A stretch of 33,863 nt of DNA, from NCBI GenBank assembly GCA_020721905.1, contig DYLU01000034.1, positions 1 through 33,863 on the forward strand, read 5' to 3'. Below are positions 1 to 8,209 of the stretch, one piece after another; within the stretch, counting starts at the first letter, position 1, and each line of letters starts with the position of its first letter. Position numbers and translations under genes: made by a program. The notes below the pieces were generated by a model. That model was not told where the DNA came from. It searched no databases and worked only from the letters and a program-made list of their open reading frames with translations. Source of the stretch: Leptospira biflexa. Its GTDB lineage: Bacteria > Spirochaetota > UBA4802 > UB4802.

Positions 1-134
1 ATGAAAAATATTTAACAAAAAAATGATAAAAATTTGTTATTTGTGCACACATTGTAAGGGGTCAGAGCATTACTATACAAATTTTGATTTTACTGATAGT
101 TACGAAGAGAAACAATTATTTTTATGAAAAATTA

Positions 135-162
135 TTGACACATAAGCTATATTTAATATTAA
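135..162 (+). promoter_or_regulatory. Putative sigma70 promoter of the tRNA pair
   Basis: A perfect -35 TTGACA (135-140) is followed after 16 bases by TATTAA (157-162), which matches the -10 consensus at 4 of 6 positions. Transcription would start near 169, just before the first tRNA at 177. The assignment rests on consensus match and position only. Confidence 0.55.
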
Positions 163-176
163 GGTTTTTATGTTTT

Positions 177-249
177 GCTGGCGTAGCTCAATCGGTAGAG
201 CAGCTGATTTGTAATCAGCGGGTTGGGGGTTCGATTCCTCTCGCCAGCT
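177..249 (+). tRNA. tRNA-Thr (anticodon TGT)
   Basis: The sequence folds as a class I tRNA. The acceptor arms GCTGGCG (177-183) and CGCCAGC (242-248) pair fully, with T249 as discriminator. The anticodon stem GCTGA/TCAGC encloses a seven-base loop with anticodon TGT at 210-212, which reads ACA (Thr). The T arm contains the usual GTTCGATTC. No CCA is encoded. It lies seven bases before a tRNA-Tyr, and the two are probably co-transcribed. Confidence 0.95.
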
Positions 250-256
250 TTATCAT

Positions 257-338
257 GGTGAGGTTCCCGAGCGGCCAAAGGGGGCAGACTGTAAATCTGT
301 TGGCGAAGCCTTCGGTGGTTCGAATCCACCCCTCACCA
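257..338 (+). tRNA. tRNA-Tyr (anticodon GTA)
   Basis: This is a class II tRNA with a long variable arm, as expected for bacterial tRNA-Tyr. The acceptor arms GGTGAGG (257-263) and CCTCACC (331-337) pair fully, with A338 as discriminator. The anticodon loop CTGTAAA carries GTA at 291-293. The extra arm is formed around TTGGCGAAGCCTTC, and the T loop GTTCGAATC is canonical. CCA is not encoded. Confidence 0.95.
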
Positions 339-341
339 ATT

Positions 342-380
342 AAAAGAGCTATCGTTCAATATTGTTCGATAGCTCTTTTT
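342..380 (+). terminator. Intrinsic terminator after the tRNA genes
   Basis: A perfect 13-bp stem pairs AAAAGAGCTATCG (342-354) with CGATAGCTCTTTT (367-379) around a 12-base loop and ends in a run of five T. It sits four bases after the tRNA-Tyr gene. Because the stem begins with four A, it can also end transcription from the opposite side (the DUF1858 gene at 435-641). Confidence 0.85.
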
Positions 381-434
381 ATTTGGGTTTTTATCCAGAA
401 ATATTGGTATAACTGTGTCGGAGTAAGTTGTGAG

Positions 435-641
435 TTAAACAGCCTGGTTTAATTTTTCCAGCATTTCTTTTATCTGTGTATCGGATAATCCGTGTGCTTT
501 ACTGCCCTGTTCAATAGTTTCATATATTCCAATATGGCAACCAATACAATAGAGTCCGTAAGAAGCTAAAACCTGTGCTGCAGTTGGGTATTTCTGGACA
601 AGTTCACCAAATGTCATATCTTTTGTTATTGTGTTTTTCAT
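435..641 (-). CDS. DUF1858-domain protein (small CxxC protein)
   Basis: A 68-residue protein that fits the DUF1858 family, small domains often found near hybrid-cluster-protein and redox genes of anaerobes. The visible hallmark is the centre of the protein, GLYCIGCHIGIYETIEQGS, which has a CxxC pair and the acidic/glycine tail typical of the family; a metal or disulfide role is possible but not proven. The start at 641 is chosen over 677 because GAGGTC stands just upstream and the protein then begins directly with the domain. The 22-bp segment holding this ribosome binding site and ATG is duplicated in tandem (see the repeat at 639-682). It is a single-gene unit facing away from the efflux operon; its terminator may be the one at 342-380. 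Confidence 0.8.
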   Translation of the reverse strand: MKNTITKDMTFGELVQKYPTAAQVLASYGLYCIGCHIGIYETIEQGSKAHGLSDTQIKEMLEKLNQAV

Positions 642-682
642 TGTAATGACCTCATAGATACATTGTAATGACCTCATAGATA
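639..682. repeat. Perfect 22-bp tandem duplication over the start of the DUF1858 gene
   Basis: Positions 639-660 and 661-682 are identical 22-base copies. On the - strand each copy holds GAGGTC followed by ATG, so the gene has two ribosome binding sites and two start codons. Since 22 is not a multiple of three, the upstream ATG (663-661) reads ATG TAT CTA TGA, a three-residue mini-ORF that ends inside the second ribosome binding site. Confidence 0.95.
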
Positions 683-885
683 AAGTATGTTACTCAGGTG
701 AATACATTATAGCATTGGATTTATTTATTTTCAGAATTATTATCTGGCCTGATAATTTCAAATATTTTTTTTATCAGGAACTATCGAAAAACAATATATA
801 GATTACAATTGTATTGTATTAATATACTTTTTTTTAATTGAATATAATTACATCATTATGTAAGATGGTAGAAAGTGGAATTTAA

Positions 886-2334
886 TTGAATGTTTTAACG
901 TCCTTAAAAAAGATTAATAATTTCATTTGCAAGGATATGGATTTGTATATGAAACGGATGGTATTTCTGGGTTCTTATGTTGTATTATTTCTTATTGTTG
1001 TAGTTATTCTCAGTATTGGGCATTATGAGAACTTACATGCAGATAATTACACGAATGCAAATTTAACAGATTGTTTGCAGATAGCTCTGCAAAATAATAT
1101 TAATATAAAAATGGCCATGGAAGATGTCAATGCCGCATCCCTTAATCTGAAAATAACAAAAGGCAGTAATAATATTCAGGTGAATGGCACAGTACAGACT
1201 ATTGAGATATTGAAATCAGAAGCTGTGAATAGTTCATTTAATGTACCCGGCAAAGATACCCTTATAGGTTTATTTATTGGAGCTTCTGCAAGTTACAAGC
1301 TTTATGATACCAATAAAGATAATTATGAACGATTACGAATTCTGGAATATAATAATGTAGCATTAACAGCTATGAAGGTAAAAAATACTGTAGCCCGTGA
1401 TGTAAAAATTGCGTTTTATCAATTAGCATTTGCAAAAAAGAAAAGTGAATTGCTGGAAAAATTAATTAAAAGTTTTGAAATAAAATTTGCCAATGTTGAG
1501 CAGCTATTTAAAAATGGACAACGGACCATGCTGGATATTTCACGGGCACAGGTGGACCTTACCAATGCACGATTGAATTATCAAAGAGCTCAAAATGAGG
1601 TTACAGTTGCAAAAAGCAAATTACTGTCACTGATGGGTATTCAAATTGATAATTTTGATATAAATGTTGCAGATTTTGAAATTGACAGCACTGTAAAAGA
1701 AATACCAAATAATGTAGATGAATTGCTTGAAATAGCATTACAATATTCGTTTGATATTAAATCTGCGGAAATCAATCAGGAAATTGCAAAAACGCAGATT
1801 GATATTGAAAAGGACAGGCGCTTCCCGATTATAAATATTATAGCATCCCTGGGATATGAAAACAGGGCTATTCAGAATGGTGCTTTTACAGAATCATTGT
1901 CGGATAGGGATAACTGGAAGCCAACCATGCATGCTGGGATCAGTGCCAATTTCCCTATTTTTACCAGTGGCGTTCTTTCTTCAAGTATTGACCGTGCTGC
2001 AGTTTCATTTAACAAAGCTTTATATAACAGCAAAACTACTGAGAATACTTTAATGGGAAATATTAAGAATTATTATAATACATTGAAAGATATAAAAGTA
2101 CAGCTTGATATATCACGGCAACTGATCGAAAATGCAAGAAAATATCTGGAACTGGTGCAGAAGAATTATGACAGGGGAATAATAACACAGAATGAATTAC
2201 AGGATGCCGAGTTGAATTACATTAATGTAACTATCGATTATATCAGGATTCTTACTGATTATTATATTAATTATAATCAATTAATAAGTTTATTATGTGT
2301 TGATGAAACAATTCTTTTTTTCAAAAGGGGTTAA
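886..2334 (+). CDS. TolC-family outer-membrane efflux protein
   Basis: Outer-membrane channel subunit of a tripartite efflux system. The 482-residue length suits the TolC family, and the protein shows the two-fold repeated long helices rich in Asn, Gln, Lys and Leu expected of the periplasmic barrel. After a hydrophobic N-terminal segment (about residues 25-42) the mature part starts near NLTDCLQIALQNN, the usual family opening. The listed start is TTG at 886 with only a weak ribosome binding site. ATG at 937 (directly after AAGGAT) or 949 would give a more normal signal peptide and may be the true start. It is followed six bases later by the membrane fusion protein, and the next two genes encode the ABC ATPase and permease, so the four form one operon. 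The exported substrate is not apparent. Confidence 0.88.
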   Translation: MNVLTSLKKINNFICKDMDLYMKRMVFLGSYVVLFLIVVVILSIGHYENLHADNYTNANLTDCLQIALQNNINIKMAMEDVNAASLNLKITKGSNNIQVNGTVQTIEILKSEAVNSSFNVPGKDTLIGLFIGASASYKLYDTNKDNYERLRILEYNNVALTAMKVKNTVARDVKIAFYQLAFAKKKSELLEKLIKSFEIKFANVEQLFKNGQRTMLDISRAQVDLTNARLNYQRAQNEVTVAKSKLLSLMGIQIDNFDINVADFEIDSTVKEIPNNVDELLEIALQYSFDIKSAEINQEIAKTQIDIEKDRRFPIINIIASLGYENRAIQNGAFTESLSDRDNWKPTMHAGISANFPIFTSGVLSSSIDRAAVSFNKALYNSKTTENTLMGNIKNYYNTLKDIKVQLDISRQLIENARKYLELVQKNYDRGIITQNELQDAELNYINVTIDYIRILTDYYINYNQLISLLCVDETILFFKRG

Positions 2335-2340
2335 TGCCAA

Positions 2341-3450
2341 ATGATGAAAGAAATAGTATTAAAAAATAAGAAAAAAATCCTTATTGCTGGTGCTGTCATA
2401 GTCATTCTTATGCTGATATATTTTTTGCGTTCCGGAGTTGATAATTCAGAATATATATATGATTATGAGAAGGTAAGTGTTGGTGAAATATCTAAAACAA
2501 TATCAACAACCGGGACAATTGATCTGTTAGATCCTGTTTCCATATTATGCCAGGTTAATGGGGTTGTTCAGAAAGTATATGTGGATTTTAATCAACATGT
2601 TAAGCAATATCAATTGTTAGCGTTAATAGATGCCGGTGATTTGCAAAGTAATATTACAAAAATGCAAAAGAGAATTGAGCAGTTAAATATAGATATGAAA
2701 AACATGGAAAATGATTTGAAGGTTAAAAAAAGCATGTATAACGAGCATATGATATCAGCCAGTGCCCTTGAGATGGCTGAAAATGAGTATAAGAAGATGC
2801 AGTTATCATATAGCCAGGTGCTGGTGGATTATAAAAATTTACTCAATATGCAAAGGAATACAAAAATTATAGCTCCTATGAGCGGAATCATTGTGTCTCG
2901 AGATATCAATCAATCGGATCCTGTATCATGGAATAAGCGGTTATTCTTAATGGTACGCGATCTGAAAACTATGCAGATTATGGTAGTTATAGATGAAACT
3001 GATATTGGCAAGGTTAAAAGTGATCAGAAAATCAAATTTACTGTCAATGCATATCCGGATAAAACATTTACTGGAGCTATCAAACAAATACGCTTTAATC
3101 CAATTAACAGGGGAGGTGTTATTACCTATGATGCTGTTGCAATATGTGATAACTCTCAGTATTTATTAAAACCAGGTATGACTGCAATAGTAACTATTGA
3201 GGTTGATAAAAAACAAAATGCCATGCGAATACCAAATGATGCATTGACTGTTATTCCTCCAAACATTGATGAATTTAAACTGGGAAAAGACAAAAAATAT
3301 ATTTGGAAGAAAAAACAGGGTCGTGCAGTACCTGTTGAAGTTACTACTGGCTTATATGGTGATGTTTATACTGAAATAATTAAAGGTGATATCAAACCGG
3401 GCGATACAATACTTGTTAGAGTCAGGAAGCAAATATCAATTACGAAATAG
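2341..3450 (+). CDS. Periplasmic membrane fusion protein (HlyD/MacA-like)
   Basis: Adaptor that joins an inner-membrane ABC exporter to the TolC-type channel. One N-terminal transmembrane anchor (about residues 13-30, following Lys-rich KNKKK) is followed by the lipoyl-like half motif around VNGVVQKVYVDFNQHVKQYQ, a coiled-coil hairpin (about 90-165), the second lipoyl half (IIAPMSGIIVSRDINQSDPV) and C-terminal beta-barrel domains with PGMTAIVTIEV. At 369 residues it is of usual MacA size. The start ATGATG at 2341 lies six bases after the tolC-like stop. It is followed 12 bases later by the ATPase gene. Confidence 0.88.
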   Translation: MMKEIVLKNKKKILIAGAVIVILMLIYFLRSGVDNSEYIYDYEKVSVGEISKTISTTGTIDLLDPVSILCQVNGVVQKVYVDFNQHVKQYQLLALIDAGDLQSNITKMQKRIEQLNIDMKNMENDLKVKKSMYNEHMISASALEMAENEYKKMQLSYSQVLVDYKNLLNMQRNTKIIAPMSGIIVSRDINQSDPVSWNKRLFLMVRDLKTMQIMVVIDETDIGKVKSDQKIKFTVNAYPDKTFTGAIKQIRFNPINRGGVITYDAVAICDNSQYLLKPGMTAIVTIEVDKKQNAMRIPNDALTVIPPNIDEFKLGKDKKYIWKKKQGRAVPVEVTTGLYGDVYTEIIKGDIKPGDTILVRVRKQISITK

Positions 3451-3462
3451 TTTTACTATATT

Positions 3463-4182
3463 ATGACTAATCAAATAATTCAAATAGAAAATTTGCAAAA
3501 AATTTATAAAATAAGCGAAGAAGTTTCAGTTCGTGCTTTGAAGGGCGTTACCCTTAATGTTAAAAGAGGTGAATTTGTTGCGATCATGGGAGCCTCGGGT
3601 TCAGGTAAATCCACATTTATGAATATTTTAGGATTTCTGGATACGCCCACTTCCGGCAAATATATTTTAGATGGTATTGATGGCACATCATTGAATGATA
3701 ATCAGAAAGCCGAAATCAGAAACAGGAAGATTGGATTTGTATTCCAGGGATTCAATTTACTATCAAGAACTCCGGCTATTGAGAATGTTGAAATGCCATT
3801 GTTCTATAGAGGCGGTTTTACTCATGAAGAGATGAAAAGCAGGGCAAGAAAGCTATTGTCAATGGTTGGCTTATCTGGCAGGGAGATGCACCATCCCAAT
3901 GAGCTATCAGGTGGTGAGCAGCAACGTGTTGCTATTGCACGAGCGCTTGTCAATGACCCTGCAATTTTGCTTGCAGACGAACCTACGGGTAACCTGGATA
4001 CAAAAAATACAAATGAGATAATGAATGTATTTACCACGTTAAACAAAGAGTATACTATTACTATTATAATGGTAACTCATGAACCTGATGTTGCTGAATA
4101 TACAGATAGAAAAGTTGTATTTAAAGATGGTTTAATAATTGACGACAGCCCTATCAGAAAGTTAAAAAGAAGTAGAAAATAG
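3463..4182 (+). CDS. ABC transporter ATP-binding protein, MacB/LolD type
   Basis: Nucleotide-binding subunit of the efflux or lipoprotein-type ABC system. All hallmarks are visible: Walker A GASGSGKST (43-51), Q-loop Q95, signature LSGGEQQR (148-155), Walker B ILLADEP (168-174), D-loop around D179, and switch His206. The sequence VFQGFNLLSRTPAIENVEMP is typical of the MacB/FtsE/LolD group. It is a stand-alone ATPase of 239 residues, whereas enterobacterial MacB is fused to its permease; here the permease is the next gene, with one base between the stop and the next ATG, pointing to translational coupling. The C-terminal tail is very basic (KLKRSRK). Confidence 0.93.
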   Translation: MTNQIIQIENLQKIYKISEEVSVRALKGVTLNVKRGEFVAIMGASGSGKSTFMNILGFLDTPTSGKYILDGIDGTSLNDNQKAEIRNRKIGFVFQGFNLLSRTPAIENVEMPLFYRGGFTHEEMKSRARKLLSMVGLSGREMHHPNELSGGEQQRVAIARALVNDPAILLADEPTGNLDTKNTNEIMNVFTTLNKEYTITIIMVTHEPDVAEYTDRKVVFKDGLIIDDSPIRKLKRSRK

Positions 4183-4183
4183 T

Positions 4184-5362
4184 ATGGAATTTACAAATCT
4201 TTTAATAACTGCTTTACGGTCGCTTGCAAAAAATAAAGCCCGTTCAATTCTTACCAGCATTGGTATTATAATAGGCGTTTCCTCGGTTATTGTAATGATT
4301 GGCATTGGAAGGAGCGCTCAAATTACAGTTGAAGAAAGAGTTAGTACTTATGGTAAAAATGCCATGGAGATTGCCTCTATTCATACCTTGCTCACACAAG
4401 CTGATGCTGAAAATATCAAAGAAAAATTCCCTCAGGTCAAATATGTTTCAATTATCATTACCAAGTCCAATGTACAGGCAAATTATAAAGACCGATCAAT
4501 TATAAGTTATATGTATGGTGTAGAAAATGATTACTTTAAAATGAAATTGTGGCCTTTGGCCTCAGGAAGATATTTTACTGATATAGAGATATCAACACAT
4601 GAAAGGGTTGTCATAGTTGGTGGTACAGTGATGCGAGATGTTTTTCTATATGAAGAACCCGTTGGTAATATTTTAATTATTAATAATGTGCCTTTTAAGG
4701 TAATAGGAGTACTGTCGGAACTGGGTGAATCTTTTGGCGGTAAGGATTTTGATAATGTTGTGATAATACCGTACGGTGCAGCCCAGCGAAAAATTATTGG
4801 GAACAATAAGATTGACCGAATATATGTGTCGGTGTATTCAGACAAACAGATGGATGAAGCAGTTGAGCAAATTAAAGCATATCTATATGGAGCTCATAGA
4901 ATGACACCTGATTCAAATGAGTTCCGTATTACAACAAGCAAACAAAAGCTTGAGATGGCGGAATACATATCAAAAACACTATCAATGTTACTGGCAGGAA
5001 TTGCTTCTATTTCCCTTTTTGTGGGGGGTGTTGGCATAATGAATATTATGCTTGTTTCTGTGAGTGAGCGTACACGTGAAATAGGTATACGCATGGCAAT
5101 AGGGGCTAAAAGACGTGATATATTAAGCCAGTTTTTGATAGAGTCAGTAACATTGAGCGGATTGGGCGGTATTGCTGGTATTATTCTGGGGTTATTTATT
5201 TACTATCTCATAACCTATATTGTGGATTGGCCATATATATTTTCAGTTACATCAATACTGATATCATTTCTCTTTGCCTGTGCCGTTGGTATATTTTTTG
5301 GTTATTACCCGGCAAAAAAAGCTGCTGATTTAAAACCTATTGAAGCCTTGCGGTATGAATAA
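4184..5362 (+). CDS. MacB-like ABC transporter permease (FtsX family)
   Basis: Inner-membrane permease of 392 residues with the MacB layout: first transmembrane helix at about residues 20-42 after RSLAKNKARSILTSIGIIIG, a large periplasmic MacB_PCD domain (about 45-265), then three C-terminal helices of the FtsX domain. The sequence SVSERTREIGIRMAIGAKRR is the cytoplasmic coupling-helix signature, and the end PIEALRYE is typical. Its start overlaps the ATPase stop region (TAG then TATG). Together with the three upstream genes it makes a complete tripartite exporter of the mechanotransmission type, for which macrolides, peptides or lipids are known cargo; none can be chosen here. Confidence 0.93.
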   Translation: MEFTNLLITALRSLAKNKARSILTSIGIIIGVSSVIVMIGIGRSAQITVEERVSTYGKNAMEIASIHTLLTQADAENIKEKFPQVKYVSIIITKSNVQANYKDRSIISYMYGVENDYFKMKLWPLASGRYFTDIEISTHERVVIVGGTVMRDVFLYEEPVGNILIINNVPFKVIGVLSELGESFGGKDFDNVVIIPYGAAQRKIIGNNKIDRIYVSVYSDKQMDEAVEQIKAYLYGAHRMTPDSNEFRITTSKQKLEMAEYISKTLSMLLAGIASISLFVGGVGIMNIMLVSVSERTREIGIRMAIGAKRRDILSQFLIESVTLSGLGGIAGIILGLFIYYLITYIVDWPYIFSVTSILISFLFACAVGIFFGYYPAKKAADLKPIEALRYE

Positions 5363-5400
5363 ATAATGCAATTTTTAAGACAAGAAATTCTTAATTATCC

Positions 5401-5434
5401 CTGCCTCCGAAGGCAGCTGGAATATATAATTCAG
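5401..5434. repeat. Two adjacent short inverted repeats after the efflux operon
   Basis: CTGCCT/AGGCAG with a four-base loop (5401-5416) is followed immediately by an imperfect palindrome CTGGAATATATAATTCAG (5417-5434). The location 39 bases after the permease stop would suit a terminator, but no T run follows, so an mRNA 3' end structure or a dispersed genomic repeat is equally possible. Confidence 0.4.
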
Positions 5435-5623
5435 TATCACACTAAAAAATACTTTTGAGAATTATTACTGAAATTTTTTCATTAAATCCCTTCAAGACAT
5501 AATCCATCATTTTCCGATATTATATCAGAAATAAACAATATGATAATTTGTTTTATTTATAGTTTTTTATCCCGGTAGGATTATTGCGAATCAAGGGGGA
5601 GTATTATGAAGAGGTGATATACT

Positions 5624-6514
5624 TTGAAAGATATTATAGCTATTAAACGATTTAAGCGGTTTTTGCAGATTGAAAAGGGACTTTCTCCTAATTCTATTTA
5701 TTCATACACATATGATTTAAAAAAATTTTCTGATTTTTTGGCGCGTAAAAATAAAACAATACTCAATGCATCACAGGACGATGTAGAACAGTTTTTATTT
5801 TTTGAGAAAAATAAAAAAAGAAATTCTGCAAGGACATTAGCACGATCTCTGGCTGCAATACGCCAGTTTTATAATTATATGGCAAGCATTGAGAATGTTA
5901 GCAACCCAACTGTAAAAATAGAAACACCTCATTTTCAAAAAGCATTACCTGATTTTTTGTCGATAGAAGAAATTGACAGGTTATTTGCCTCAATACGTGA
6001 GGATGATCTGTACCAGTTGCGTGATAAAGCCATATTTGAATTATTGTATTCTGCAGGTTTACGGATATCCGAGGCAGTAGAATTGAAGGTTATAGATGTT
6101 GATTTGAAAAATAAGTTCTTAAAAGTAATGGGCAAAGGAAATAAAGAACGGATTGTTCCAATTGGTGATGAAGCAAAACGCCTGATTGAAAAATACTTAA
6201 ATGATTCACGCCCTATTATACTTGGCAACAGAATAAGTGAGTATCTTTTTATAAGCAAGAAAGGCGGCATGTTAAACCGAAAATCAGTATGGCGGTTGCT
6301 TAAAGGGTATGCAAAGATGGTTGATATACATAAAAATATTACTCCCCATACATTACGTCATTCCTTTGCAACACATTTGCTTGAACGTGGTGCGGACCTC
6401 AGGGCTGTACAGGAGCTTTTGGGGCATGTGGATATTTCAACAACACAGATATACACGCATTTAGCACGTAAGCAATTGCAGGAAATTCACAAACGTTTCC
6501 ATCCAAAAAGTTAA
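5624..6514 (+). CDS. xerD: Tyrosine recombinase XerD/XerC
   Basis: Site-specific recombinase that resolves chromosome dimers at dif. The 296 residues match the family length. It has an N-terminal core-binding SAM-like domain (about 1-100) and a catalytic domain with the complete set R147, K171, H242, R245, H268 and nucleophile Y277. The motifs HTLRHSFATHLLERGADLR and STTQIYTHL are canonical, and the C-terminus ending HKRFHPKS looks more like XerD than XerC. The start is TTG at 5624, supported by GAGGTGAT seven bases upstream. There is no transposon, integron or prophage gene nearby, so the housekeeping Xer role is preferred. The next gene begins 11 bases downstream. Confidence 0.9.
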   Translation: MKDIIAIKRFKRFLQIEKGLSPNSIYSYTYDLKKFSDFLARKNKTILNASQDDVEQFLFFEKNKKRNSARTLARSLAAIRQFYNYMASIENVSNPTVKIETPHFQKALPDFLSIEEIDRLFASIREDDLYQLRDKAIFELLYSAGLRISEAVELKVIDVDLKNKFLKVMGKGNKERIVPIGDEAKRLIEKYLNDSRPIILGNRISEYLFISKKGGMLNRKSVWRLLKGYAKMVDIHKNITPHTLRHSFATHLLERGADLRAVQELLGHVDISTTQIYTHLARKQLQEIHKRFHPKS

Positions 6515-6525
6515 GGGTTCAGGTT

Positions 6526-7674
6526 TTGGATATGGCGATAGTTCATGTTTTCAGATGGTTGATGGTTATAATCATAATAGCGATAGCAGGTTGTGTACCT
6601 CCGCCTGAATATATGGCTAAAACCGGAAAACGTATTGGTCTTGATAATGATTATATTAAAATTCTTTTATTACGCGACCTTCTCAAAGTTGAAGTGGTAA
6701 CCACAGCAAAGACAAAAGTACTACAACTGGCAAATAATACTATTGTATATAATGGTGATGCCAGACGTTTTGTATTGTTTAACAATCAAATAATACAGCC
6801 ACTGCAGTTTGAGTCCTGGAATAATGAAATTCAGATAAATGGCATATCAGTCAGAGGGGTGATTCAACTTCATCCTGTTATAGGAAAGATACAGGTAGTC
6901 AATGTACTAAAAATGCATGAATATCTTTATGGTGTATTACCATCGGAAATAATGTCAGGCTGGCCTGAAGAAGTATTGAAAGCACAGGCTGTTGCAGCAC
7001 GAACATACGCATACTATCATCTTATAAAAAATAACAGTACGTACTTTGACCTTGACGCAACAAGCAATTTCCAGGTATATAAAGGTAAAGCGGTTGAAAC
7101 TGAAGCAACCAACAAAGCAGTGGACGCTACTTCTGGTATTATTATGACATATAATAATAAACCCATACTGGCATATTTCCATTCTACCTGTGGAGGAAAA
7201 ACCACTGATGATAAATATGTATGGCATGGTGAAGATTTGCCATATCTGACGTCAGTAGTTTGCCCGTATTGTAAAAATTCACCTAATTATAGCTGGCAGG
7301 TTGAGCTTACCTTAAATGAGATATATGAGGCTCTTACTAAAAGGTATAAAACAGTAGGAAAAATTAAGGCTATAACCTTAGGACGTGAAGATGCCCGTGT
7401 AACAGTGGTTAAGATAGAACATGATAATGGCATTATCAGAATGAGTGGAAATGATTTCAGGTTAATGTTTGATGCAAAAAAAATAAAAAGCCTTTATTTT
7501 GTAGCAAAACAAACGCCCAATGGATTAATAATAACAGGCCATGGATGGGGGCATGGTGTGGGTATGTGCCAGTGGGGTGCAAAAGAGATGGCGCAACAGG
7601 GCATGCGTTTTGATCGGATTCTTATGTTTTACTATAAAGGCATCCGAATCATGACATATACTATGCAAAAGTGA
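6526..7674 (+). CDS. SpoIID/LytB-domain lipoprotein (putative peptidoglycan lytic transglycosylase)
   Basis: Predicted lipoprotein: a hydrophobic segment ends in the lipobox IAGC with C23. The SpoIID domain follows: EYLYGVLPSEI (132-142, with the family's catalytic glutamate E141), WPEEVLKAQAVAARTYA, STCGGKT (about 220-226), and near the end GHGWGHGVGMCQWGAKEMA. SpoIID-family enzymes cleave denuded glycan strands in sporulating Firmicutes. Homologues in non-sporulating diderms are thought to remodel peptidoglycan, and nothing else here suggests sporulation. TTG at 6526 or ATG at 6532 could be the start; AGG at 6521-6523 fits ATG better. It may be co-transcribed with xerD. Confidence 0.88.
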   Translation: MDMAIVHVFRWLMVIIIIAIAGCVPPPEYMAKTGKRIGLDNDYIKILLLRDLLKVEVVTTAKTKVLQLANNTIVYNGDARRFVLFNNQIIQPLQFESWNNEIQINGISVRGVIQLHPVIGKIQVVNVLKMHEYLYGVLPSEIMSGWPEEVLKAQAVAARTYAYYHLIKNNSTYFDLDATSNFQVYKGKAVETEATNKAVDATSGIIMTYNNKPILAYFHSTCGGKTTDDKYVWHGEDLPYLTSVVCPYCKNSPNYSWQVELTLNEIYEALTKRYKTVGKIKAITLGREDARVTVVKIEHDNGIIRMSGNDFRLMFDAKKIKSLYFVAKQTPNGLIITGHGWGHGVGMCQWGAKEMAQQGMRFDRILMFYYKGIRIMTYTMQK

Positions 7675-8209
7675 AAATCTTCTTTATCTCTTCTATATGT
7701 GTTAAATTTGAACCGTTTTTAAATGTAACTGTAATCCAATCATTTCCATACTTTTCATTAATTATAATCAGGTTATTTGTCAACACTGCAGTCTATTGCA
7801 GGAACTATCGCACTTGCAAAATAAATGGGAGTGAAGATAAAAGAATATAAGCTTGACTGTATTAGCGCAAACACAAAAATTTGGTGATTTATTACATGGA
7901 TTATATGCATATAAAGATTTTCAAAAGGGAACATACTGCCGTCAATGTCATGTAGAAATTTATTACCTATGGCAAAAGAGTATGATGACAAAGGCTTTTG
8001 TTCATCCATGGGATGAGATAGAATATTTTAATATAGCTGTATCCCATGGCACTCGAAATCCAACATTTAAAAATAATAGGTGAATATACCTGCTTATGGC
8101 ATGATTATTCACAAAGCCAGGATTATAAAAACCATCATAAATTTAAAGCAGGTATTACGGCTGCTTTCTAAAAGATAATTTTATTGCATTATTATGGCTA
8201 ACAATACAA
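7675..8209. other. Intergenic stretch between the SpoIID gene and queA
   Basis: This 535-base gap contains no intact gene. Its first part, read on the - strand (7786-7661), holds a 41-codon open frame with a protein-like composition (contains YGNDWITVTFKNGSN) but no ribosome binding site; it overlaps the end of the SpoIID gene and may be a decayed fragment. Its middle holds the cytochrome relic listed separately. The last 120 bases show nothing recognisable apart from the weakly supported start region of queA. Confidence 0.5.
7841..8083 (+). pseudogene. Remnant of a multihaem c-type cytochrome gene
   Basis: The frame from 7841 to the TGA at 8081 encodes a fragment with a single haem-binding motif CRQCH, followed by IYYLWQKSMMTKAFVHPWDE and IEYFNIAVSHGTRNP. 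This resembles the first haem region of periplasmic multihaem cytochromes (CxxCH, then IY..W..SMM..A). No signal peptide, no good ribosome binding site and no further CxxCH motif is present in any frame downstream, while real members carry several haem sites in several hundred residues. It is therefore read as a decayed gene. The family match is from memory of the motif pattern. Confidence 0.45.

Noticed and set aside
84-452. A 122-codon + strand open frame over the start of the window
   Set aside because: It runs straight through both tRNA genes and the terminator; the coding appearance is accidental.
804-813. TACAATTGTA palindrome upstream of the tolC-like gene as an operator
   Set aside because: A 10-bp palindrome in very AT-rich DNA is easily found by chance, and no second copy or local regulator supports it.
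5624-6514. The tyrosine recombinase as a sign of an integrative element or integron
   Set aside because: Sequence features fit housekeeping XerD, and there are no att-like repeats, cassettes, phage or transposase genes around it. The tRNA genes are over 5 kb away.
6526-7674. The SpoIID protein as evidence for sporulation
   Set aside because: It is a lipoprotein without any other sporulation gene nearby; SpoIID/LytB proteins are common in non-sporulating diderms.
7661-7786. A 41-codon - strand frame as a small gene
   Set aside because: No ribosome binding site, GTG start only, and it overlaps the SpoIID stop. The protein-like sequence is noted in the intergenic entry but is not enough for a gene call.
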